15,253 nucleotides of DNA from JAGOBX01 sp036733285 (GTDB taxonomy: Bacteria > JAGOBX01): positions 1-15,253 of the forward strand of contig DAINAU010000105.1 of the NCBI GenBank assembly GCA_036733285.1, in the 5' to 3' direction. The notes under the pieces are model-generated. The model was not told the origin of the DNA and made no database searches. It saw only the letters and a program-made list of their open reading frames with translations. The translations under genes and the position numbers were made by a program. Every line of letters begins with the position of its first letter. The first letter of the stretch is position 1. This document shows positions 6,889 to 12,212 of the stretch, in pieces.

Positions 6889-8223
6889 CTAATAAGAAGC
6901 GAAGGAAACCCGCAGTGGAATTTTTAAAACGGGCAAAGGTTCTGAAGAAAAAGTTTGTTTAAGTTTATCAGCAAGTATTTTGAGGGCTTTAAAAATTTCA
7001 AATACTCTTTGTTTACATTTACAGGAAGCAACAATAAAAAATTGGAAAATAATATAAGCAATGCAAGTGAGACATATGACTGATTTAATCGCCGCAAGCG
7101 ATTTTTTTCGGAAAGGATGTTCAAGAGAATAATCATTTTTCAGGACATTATACCCCTGATTTTCAATTATACCACGCAACCGGCCTCCTTGATTTATAAG
7201 TTTTTCGACATTAGATTTAGAAACTGGAATATTGGTTAAATATTTTAATTTCAGCGAATCGGTTTTAGCATTAGGCGAAGTATGCGGCTCTATAGATTCG
7301 ATAATAGAAAATTCACAATTCTTGTAATTCATATTGTTAACAAAGCGAATTGATTGTTCGCCGAATTTAATATTGTTTTCCGCAGCCAATTTATAAAGAC
7401 CTTCAAAATCTTCATTAGCTGATTTAAAATCTTTATCCTGCAAAGCAATAAAAAAATACGAGCGCTCGCCAACCATAGACATAATGACCGAATCAGCGTA
7501 AAGTCCATCAAGCAGAAAACAAAATAATTCTTGCGGAAAATTTTTTATGATTCTCGGATACATTCGCTTAAATGCCTTATATTCAGCATCTTGTTTTTCG
7601 TATTCGGAATGTCCTGAATTTTCAATGAATTCAAAATCAATAATAAAAGCATATCCGGTATAAGTTACAATTTGAGCGGTTAAAACATTGTGGAAATAAG
7701 TAATAGAACCATCGTTGTTTTTTTTAGTAAGACATTTATCGCAATGTCTTTTATTAAAAGAAGCGATGCCGGTTCCATCCACAGCCACAAGATAATATTT
7801 ATCCAACAAACGAAATTTTTCTAAAGTTCTTTTTCTTATAATGCTCCTTACTAATTGCGCTGGAATCTTTAAAAGTTCATCTGCGGAATAATCTTCAAAA
7901 TTATAAAAATATGAGATTGTAGAGTCATGTATGATTTTATCCAAATTAGTTCCGGCTAATTTATTTATATTTTCAATAGTATTTTTGCCGAGCAGTTCAA
8001 TTGATGATAATCTTGAAGCTTTTACTCTGAACATAGCGGATAAAATTATAAATAAATGAATATATTCGCGCGGATAATCAATATACGATTGATGCCGTCT
8101 GTCATCGGTTTTTTTTAAAAACCTTTTCAACTCCGGAAAATAATTATCTAATACCTGCTTGAATTTATGATTTAATGTTTTAATCGTTTCCAATGCTTCT
8201 TCGCTTGATTTATTTTTTTTCAT
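6889..8223 (-). CDS. DDE-type transposase (IS4-like fold)
   Basis: The transposase cuts and joins the element ends. The likely start is the ATG at 8223 (MKKNKSSEEA, 444 aa), with AAGAGG just upstream; the in-frame TTG seven codons earlier is less likely. Catalytic residues in 444-residue numbering are Asp149 in VAVDGTGIASF, Asp239 in LLDGLYAD, and Glu354 in GGRLRGIIENQGYNVLKND. This last resembles the R-x3-E-x6-K pattern of IS4-type enzymes. A CDKCLTKK motif lies between the first two acids. The frame is intact, so it may be active. The stop TAG uses only its first T from the element; the AG comes from the flanking DNA. Its 3' end is the element's left end. Confidence 0.9.
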   Translation of the reverse strand: MKKNKSSEEALETIKTLNHKFKQVLDNYFPELKRFLKKTDDRRHQSYIDYPREYIHLFIILSAMFRVKASRLSSIELLGKNTIENINKLAGTNLDKIIHDSTISYFYNFEDYSADELLKIPAQLVRSIIRKRTLEKFRLLDKYYLVAVDGTGIASFNKRHCDKCLTKKNNDGSITYFHNVLTAQIVTYTGYAFIIDFEFIENSGHSEYEKQDAEYKAFKRMYPRIIKNFPQELFCFLLDGLYADSVIMSMVGERSYFFIALQDKDFKSANEDFEGLYKLAAENNIKFGEQSIRFVNNMNYKNCEFSIIESIEPHTSPNAKTDSLKLKYLTNIPVSKSNVEKLINQGGRLRGIIENQGYNVLKNDYSLEHPFRKKSLAAIKSVICLTCIAYIIFQFFIVASCKCKQRVFEIFKALKILADKLKQTFSSEPLPVLKIPLRVSFASY

Positions 8224-8231
8224 AAAACCTC

Positions 8232-8259
8232 TTGACAAATACAAAAAATTTGGTATCTT
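8232..8259 (+). promoter_or_regulatory. Promoter for the element's accessory gene
   Basis: TTGACA (8232-8237) is followed after 16 bases by TATCTT (8254-8259). The -35 is a perfect match and the -10 matches four of six. A leader of about 24 bases leads to AAGGAG (8278-8283), which lies 6 bases before the ATG. No equally good minus-strand promoter for the transposase was found in the spacer. Confidence 0.5.
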
Positions 8260-8270
8260 ATATAAGATAC
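8253..8270. promoter_or_regulatory. 18-bp palindrome in the divergent spacer of the element
   Basis: GTATCTTATATAAGATAC is a perfect palindrome midway between the divergent transposase and accessory genes. It covers the likely -10 region (TATCTT, 8254-8259) of the plus-strand promoter. A dimeric regulator bound here could control both genes, and the accessory protein is one candidate. The binding role is inferred. Confidence 0.5.
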
Positions 8271-8289
8271 TATATCAAAGGAGAAAAAA

Positions 8290-8637
8290 ATGCAAGCAAA
8301 AAAAACAAAAAAAATCGAAAAATTATTAAAAAAGCAGGAAGATTTATTAAAAAAAATTAGAAATACGGGAAATCTTTGCAGAGGTACTGTGGTTCTTTTA
8401 AAACAATCTTGTACAAATAAAAATTGTTCAAAATGCAAATCCGGTGAAAAACACCCGCAATTTTATCTGACTCAAAGCAGAAATTCTAAATCAAAACTTA
8501 CTTTTGTCGGTAATAAAAATGAAAAATTAGTTCGAGAATGGACTGAAAATCATAAAATTCTCAAAAATCTAATTGATGATTTGTCGGATTTAAATATGCA
8601 TTTGTTGAAATTAGGAGTTTTTGAAGGCGCGAACTAA
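8290..8637 (+). CDS. Small Cys-containing IS accessory protein (DUF6788-like)
   Basis: A 115-aa protein made of an N-terminal basic coiled-coil-like helix (KKIEKLLKKQEDLLKKIRN), a middle module, and a C-terminal helix rich in Leu and Asp. The middle module reads RGTVVLLKQSC, then a zinc-finger-like C-x4-C-x2-C (Cys41, Cys46, Cys49), then GEKHPQFYLTQSRNSKSKLTF. The pattern RG-(10 residues)-C-C-C-G-HP-YLT resembles the small proteins, recalled as DUF6788, found beside transposases in several IS groups; their role is unknown. The strong site AAGGAG lies 6 bases before the ATG. It points away from the transposase and toward tetR, with no terminator between. The relic copy keeps the last 20 codons, with 16 or 17 residues identical, so the frame was under selection or is recently copied. 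Confidence 0.75.
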   Translation: MQAKKTKKIEKLLKKQEDLLKKIRNTGNLCRGTVVLLKQSCTNKNCSKCKSGEKHPQFYLTQSRNSKSKLTFVGNKNEKLVREWTENHKILKNLIDDLSDLNMHLLKLGVFEGAN

Positions 8638-8661
8638 TTTATTATTTAGTGCTGAAAAAAC

Positions 8662-8690
8662 TTGACAACTGACCGCACAGTCAGTATAAT
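8662..8690 (+). promoter_or_regulatory. Consensus sigma70 promoter of the tetR-efflux operon
   Basis: TTGACA (8662-8667), a 17-base spacer, and TATAAT (8685-8690): a full consensus match with optimal spacing, so strong when unrepressed. The -35 begins within a few bases of the insertion element's right end. Transcription would start near 8697, inside the second operator-like site. Confidence 0.85.
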
Positions 8691-8703
8691 GACCGCCAAG
8701 TCA
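8669..8703 (+). promoter_or_regulatory. Two operator-like sites TGAC-N6-GTCA
   Basis: TGACCGCACAGTCA (8670-8683) and TGACCGCCAAGTCA (8690-8703) are inverted-repeat half-site pairs with the same internal CGC, centred 20 bp apart, about two helical turns. The first fills the -35/-10 spacer. The second starts at the last base of the -10 and covers the expected transcription start. This layout fits autorepression by the TetR-family protein encoded next. Confidence 0.75.
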
Positions 8704-8726
8704 AAAAAATTATAAAGGCGGGCGAG

Positions 8727-9236
8727 ATGAAAAATAACAAAACCAAAAAAAAGGAAACGCTTGATTTAATAATGAAAGAATCCATATTATCCGCGGCTGC
8801 CGACGCTTTGCTGAAATACGGCGCCGGCGGTTTTACGATGGAACGAGTCGCCACTGTCGCGAATATAGCCAAAGGCACCGTTTACTTGTATTTTAAAAGC
8901 AAAAACGATTTATTAAAGCATCTCATTGAAAAAATGAAAAAACCGATATGGAATCATATTATTGAAGTCAAAGAAAGCGGCGCTCCGGTAAAAGAAAAAT
9001 TTGAAAAAATTCTTTTTCATCTATTAAGCGGAATAGAAAGCAATCTTGTTTTTGCTAGGATATTGTTGCGGGCTGCCGAACTCGATGAAGAATTAAAAAA
9101 AAACATGAGAAAGGATGACCAGTCAACTATACGCATTTTTGAAGAAATATTGAAAGAAGGCGTCCGCTCCAAAGAAATTTATTTATCCAATCCGGCATAC
9201 GCGGCAAAAATTATTTTCGCTTCGATGATTATATGA
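8727..9236 (+). CDS. TetR/AcrR-family repressor, C-terminus displaced by a frameshift
   Basis: This is a transcription factor likely to repress its own operon and the pump genes behind it. The N-terminal helix-turn-helix is clear (GGFTMERVATVANIAKG and TVYLYFKSKNDLLKHL, about residues 34-66), followed by a helical ligand/dimer domain. The open frame ends early at residue 169 (ASMII), short of the 190-210 usual for the family. A coherent continuation (ERGEGYFRFMPVKKEVESF, then IKLLKYGFE) is found in another frame from 9233. One missing base near 9228-9233 would restore it. This may be a true mutation or a sequencing/assembly error. As read, the DNA-binding domain is intact, but the last helices, usually part of the dimer interface, are lost. 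The Shine-Dalgarno is weak (GGCGGGCGAG). Confidence 0.88.
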   Translation: MKNNKTKKKETLDLIMKESILSAAADALLKYGAGGFTMERVATVANIAKGTVYLYFKSKNDLLKHLIEKMKKPIWNHIIEVKESGAPVKEKFEKILFHLLSGIESNLVFARILLRAAELDEELKKNMRKDDQSTIRIFEEILKEGVRSKEIYLSNPAYAAKIIFASMII

Positions 9237-9409
9237 TAAGAGAGCGCGGCGAAGGTTATTTTAGATTTATGCCGGTAAAAAAAGAGGTCGAATCCTTTAT
9301 AAAATTATTAAAATACGGATTTGAAATCCGTTCCGGATTAGAAATCCGGAAGAGCGATAAGGAGGCGGAAAAAATTGAAAAAAAATCTAATTCCCGTAAA
9401 AATAAATAG
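9233..9409 (+). pseudogene. Out-of-frame C-terminal part of the tetR gene
   Basis: From 9233 the frame reads MIRERGEGYFRFMPVKKEVE, then SFIKLLKYGFE, matching the composition and pattern of the last TetR helix. It then continues through the palindromic repeat (EIRSGLEIRKSD) to a TAG at 9407-9409, overlapping the start of the tolC-like gene by 35 bases. With one base restored, the joined protein would be about 227 aa, longer than usual because of the repeat-encoded tail. There is no independent ribosome binding site, so it is not regarded as a separate gene. Confidence 0.65.
9316..9351 (+). repeat. Two tandem palindromes between tetR and the tolC-like gene
   Basis: CGGATTT-G-AAATCCG (9316-9330) is followed at once by TTCCGGATT-AGA-AATCCGGAA (9331-9351). 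The arms are 7 and 9 bases and both are perfect. The two units share the core CGGATT..AAATCCG, so they look like a duplicated palindromic repeat. They encode the repeated peptide FEIRSGLEIR in the displaced tetR frame and lie just before the tolC-like gene's ribosome binding site (AAGGAGG, 9359-9365). They could form hairpins that modulate translation or transcript stability. Confidence 0.7.
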
Positions 9410-10769
9410 CTCGGCGTTTTTCTGCGCGATGATTATCATTATTATCGCGTCCTGTTCAGCCGGAAAAAAAACAATAATTTCCGAAGTTGAATGGCAAAAA
9501 GAAATCGATTCAAAAACATCTTCTATAGTTTCCGAAGAATTGAGTTTGTCAGATTGCATAGAAATAGCTTTAAAAAACAATCTTGAGAATAAAAAAATCG
9601 AGATTCAGGAAAAAATCTCTAAACTGGATAAAAAAATAGCGTTCTCCAATTTTATGCCGCAAGTAAATTTGAATTTTTCTTACCGCGACTGGAGACGTCA
9701 GCCGGAAGCGTTAACAGGTCCCGGAGCATACCGCATTACTCAGGATAAATCGTTCGGCGAACAGGCGGTTGAAATTCAATTTCCGGTTTTCGCTCCTTCC
9801 ACATGGTTTATTTATTCGGCAAACAAACGCGGCGAGAATATCAACGGTTTGCTGAAAGAGCATATAAAACAAGGGTTGACTCTTCAAACCGTTGTTTTAT
9901 ATTATAAATGTTTATTTATTGAAGAATCTGAAAATTATATTTTAAGTCAGATTAATGCGGCAAAATCTTTATTCAATGAATTTGAAATAAAACAAAAAGA
10001 AGGATTGCTTCTTGATTGGCAGGTTGAAGAATTAAAAGTATATTTAATGTCGTATTATAATGAATTGAATAAACTGATTAGAAACAGAAAAACAGCTGGC
10101 GCCGAATTATTAAAACATCTCGGATTATCTCCGTTAAATGAAATAAAATTAAAAAAATCAGTCATTGATTCCATACCGCCCGAAAAAATCGACGAGTTAA
10201 TTTTATATGGAATTTTAAATAATCCGCAACTGAAAATTTCTATTGAAAAAATAAAGGTTTCGCAGGATAAAGCGAAAATAGCTGTTTCTAATTTTTTGCC
10301 GGTATTAATGAGTTTTGCAAATTTCAGTCATACGAATAACGATTATACGAAATACGCTAATCAAACTATTCTCGGATTATCAGGAGTAATGACTGCGTTT
10401 AACGGATTTAAAAACGTCTTTGAATATAGAAAAGCCCGTCTTGAAGAAGAAAATGAATTTTTGAAACGAGAGGAAACAATACTTAGTGTTATGCTTAATA
10501 TATTTAATTCCTATAATAATTTAAAAGACGCGGATGATTTTCTTAACTTGTCAAAAATGAATCTTGAAGTTGAAAAAAAACGTCTTAACAATATTAAAGA
10601 AAAAAACAATGAAGGACTCGCCGGAACAACCGAACTTCTTGAAGCAACCGCCCGATTTGATTCGGCGAAAAGTTCGTTATTTAAAGCGGGATTTAATTAT
10701 CAGATTGCCGCGGCGGCTTTGTATAATTCAATAAGCAAAAATTTTAGCGTTGCAACGGAGGCAAAATAA
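9375..10769 (+). CDS. TolC-like outer-membrane efflux lipoprotein
   Basis: The outer-membrane channel of a tripartite pump (OEP/TolC family), 464 aa. The start is a TTG (MKKNLIPVKI) with AAGGAGG 9 bases upstream; no better ATG gives the signal peptide. Residues 1-26 form a lipoprotein signal ending in the lipobox IAS-Cys27, so the mature protein is probably acylated, as in NodT/OprM-type channels. Two OEP repeats follow: one begins at LSLSDCIEIALKNNLENKKI and one near EKIDELILYGILNNPQL. Each is followed by long helices, with NFMPQVNLNFSYRDW and NFLPVLMSFANFSH as the conserved turn-and-strand starts. Its stop overlaps the next ATG by one base (TAATG), so the two genes are translationally coupled. 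Confidence 0.9.
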   Translation: MKKNLIPVKINSSAFFCAMIIIIIASCSAGKKTIISEVEWQKEIDSKTSSIVSEELSLSDCIEIALKNNLENKKIEIQEKISKLDKKIAFSNFMPQVNLNFSYRDWRRQPEALTGPGAYRITQDKSFGEQAVEIQFPVFAPSTWFIYSANKRGENINGLLKEHIKQGLTLQTVVLYYKCLFIEESENYILSQINAAKSLFNEFEIKQKEGLLLDWQVEELKVYLMSYYNELNKLIRNRKTAGAELLKHLGLSPLNEIKLKKSVIDSIPPEKIDELILYGILNNPQLKISIEKIKVSQDKAKIAVSNFLPVLMSFANFSHTNNDYTKYANQTILGLSGVMTAFNGFKNVFEYRKARLEEENEFLKREETILSVMLNIFNSYNNLKDADDFLNLSKMNLEVEKKRLNNIKEKNNEGLAGTTELLEATARFDSAKSSLFKAGFNYQIAAAALYNSISKNFSVATEAK

Positions 10770-11986
10770 TGAAAAAATCTTTTTATGTAATTATATTTGG
10801 AACAATTTTTATAATTGGAATTTTAGGTTGTTCAAAATCAGATACTAAATCCGGCGTTCAAAAAGAAAATCAATCAGTCGAATCCGAAAATTCAATTAAA
10901 GATAATACAGTTGATAAAGAAAGCGCAATACCGGTAAGAACCGGAATTATTGAAGAAGAAAAAATATCAGAAACGCTTGAACTTCAGGGAAATATTTCAG
11001 CTAAAGATTATGCCGTAGTTCCGGCAAGACTTGATGGAATCGTTGAAAAATTATATGCGAACGAAGGATCAAAAGTTATAAAAGGTAAAACTAAACTTTT
11101 TATGATAGATTCGGAAAACCTTGAAAATAATTTGAATATTCAAAAACATGGGCTTGGCGTGGCGGAATCTTCTCTTGAAGAAAGCAAGGCTAACCTTGAA
11201 CGGGTTAAAGCCGATAATTATAAAACGGTTATAGACTATGAAAGATCAAAACGCTTATTAGAAAAAAATGTTATAACCCGCGATTTGTTTGAACAGCAGG
11301 AATCGCGGTATAAACAATCAAACGCAGGATTAAAACACGCTGAAGCCGTGGTAAAACTCGCCGAAGAATCAGTAAAACAGGCTACGGCAGCTTTTGCGGT
11401 TGCTCAAAGAAAATTAGCCGACGCGGTCATATTCGCGCCTGTAAGCGGCTATATAAGCAAACGCTATCTTGAAGAAGGAGAAATGGCAAAATTTGGAGCT
11501 CCTGTTTTTAGAATAGACAATACGGATTTATTAGAATTATCAGCGTTTTTACCTTCAGAATATTATTCAAAAATTCAAACAAATAAAACTCGACTTGATA
11601 TTTCAGTAAACGGTATTAAATTGAATAAACAGATAATTTCTTATAGAAGCCCGACGCTTGACGAAAATTTCAGAACGTTTGAAATTAAATCGATTATTAA
11701 AAATTCCGATAATTTAATTTCTTCCGGAAGTATGGCAAACATAAAAGTCTACGTTACTGAAGAAAAAAACGCTTTGACAATACCAAAATCAGCAATAATA
11801 ACTAAAGATAATAAATCGTTTGTTTTTACCGTAAAAGAAAATCGAGCGGTTTTAATTGAAATTATTAGCGTAGCGGAATCTGATGGAAAAATTGCGGTTT
11901 CCGGCAAGGATATTCAAAAAGGCGTTAAAATTATTTTAGAAGGGCAATCGCTTGTAAAAGACGGCGGTATAGTAAATGAGTTGTGA
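10769..11986 (+). CDS. Efflux RND periplasmic adaptor (membrane-fusion lipoprotein)
   Basis: The AcrA/HlyD-family adaptor that joins the RND pump to the outer-membrane channel, 405 aa. The signal peptide ends in the lipobox ILG-Cys21, so the protein is likely lipid-anchored in the inner membrane. A Ser/Asn/Lys-rich linker leads to a split lipoyl domain (KDYAVVPARLDGIVEKLYAN and VIFAPVSGYISKRYLEEGEM). The two halves flank a long alpha-hairpin (about 120-210; LEESKANLERVKADNYK... and AEAVVKLAEESVKQATAAF). A beta-barrel and a membrane-proximal domain (NALTIPKSAIITKDNKSFVF) complete it. GGAGG lies 7 bases before the ATG. Length and domain order are normal. Confidence 0.92.
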   Translation: MKKSFYVIIFGTIFIIGILGCSKSDTKSGVQKENQSVESENSIKDNTVDKESAIPVRTGIIEEEKISETLELQGNISAKDYAVVPARLDGIVEKLYANEGSKVIKGKTKLFMIDSENLENNLNIQKHGLGVAESSLEESKANLERVKADNYKTVIDYERSKRLLEKNVITRDLFEQQESRYKQSNAGLKHAEAVVKLAEESVKQATAAFAVAQRKLADAVIFAPVSGYISKRYLEEGEMAKFGAPVFRIDNTDLLELSAFLPSEYYSKIQTNKTRLDISVNGIKLNKQIISYRSPTLDENFRTFEIKSIIKNSDNLISSGSMANIKVYVTEEKNALTIPKSAIITKDNKSFVFTVKENRAVLIEIISVAESDGKIAVSGKDIQKGVKIILEGQSLVKDGGIVNEL

Positions 11987-12212
11987 TTTGGAGGCTATCT
12001 AAATAATTTAAATTTTTGAGTTGGCGCGAATTAAAATTCTTTAAAAATTAAATCCTTGTAACGTTTATGTAAAACTGATGATTTTTAATTTTATTTAGTT
12101 TAGCGTATTATTAAAAATATTTTTGCGATTTCAGCAAAAATATTTTCAATAAGATTAATAGCTTTTCCGCGAATGCGGTTTATGAATTGCGTATTATTTT
12201 CGGAGGAATTTT
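11987..12212 (+). other. 226-bp spacer between adaptor and pump genes
   Basis: This gap is unusually long for an adaptor-pump pair; the preceding genes overlap. It contains no credible gene. It holds a 13-bp-arm hairpin (12114-12146), a small CCGC-GAAT-GCGG hairpin (12168-12179) and the pump gene's ribosome binding site. It may be a place where expression of the pump is uncoupled from the upstream genes, or an AT-rich scar. Confidence 0.5.
12114..12146 (+). promoter_or_regulatory. Perfect hairpin between adaptor and pump genes
   Basis: AAAATATTTTTGC (12114-12126) and GCAAAAATATTTT (12134-12146) are exact reverse complements around the 7-base loop GATTTCA. The AT-rich stem lacks a clean following T-run, so it is a weak or partial terminator at best. 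An mRNA-stability or attenuation role is possible. Confidence 0.55.

Larger units (their letters stand above)
6891..8656. mobile_element. Insertion sequence with divergent transposase and accessory genes
   Basis: The boundaries come from comparison with the relic: similarity begins exactly at AATAAGAAGC (6891) and ends at GCTGAA (8656). The hexamer AAAACT lies directly outside both ends (6885-6890 and 8657-8662) and could be the target duplication, although the right copy overlaps an A-run. The element is about 1766 bp and holds a minus-strand DDE transposase and a plus-strand 115-aa accessory protein, divergently transcribed from a central spacer. No clear terminal inverted repeat is visible; there is only weak subterminal similarity (AGC..TAAAG) in the relic copy. 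The group is probably IS4-like or among unclassified DDE elements. Confidence 0.8.

Noticed and set aside
8253..8270. Palindrome in the element spacer as a transcription terminator.
   Set aside because: It lies between divergent starts, is AT-rich and is not followed by a T-run, so an operator is more likely.
9228..9236. Programmed frameshift site in tetR.
   Set aside because: No slippery heptamer or downstream stimulatory structure is visible near the stop; mutation or sequence error is simpler.
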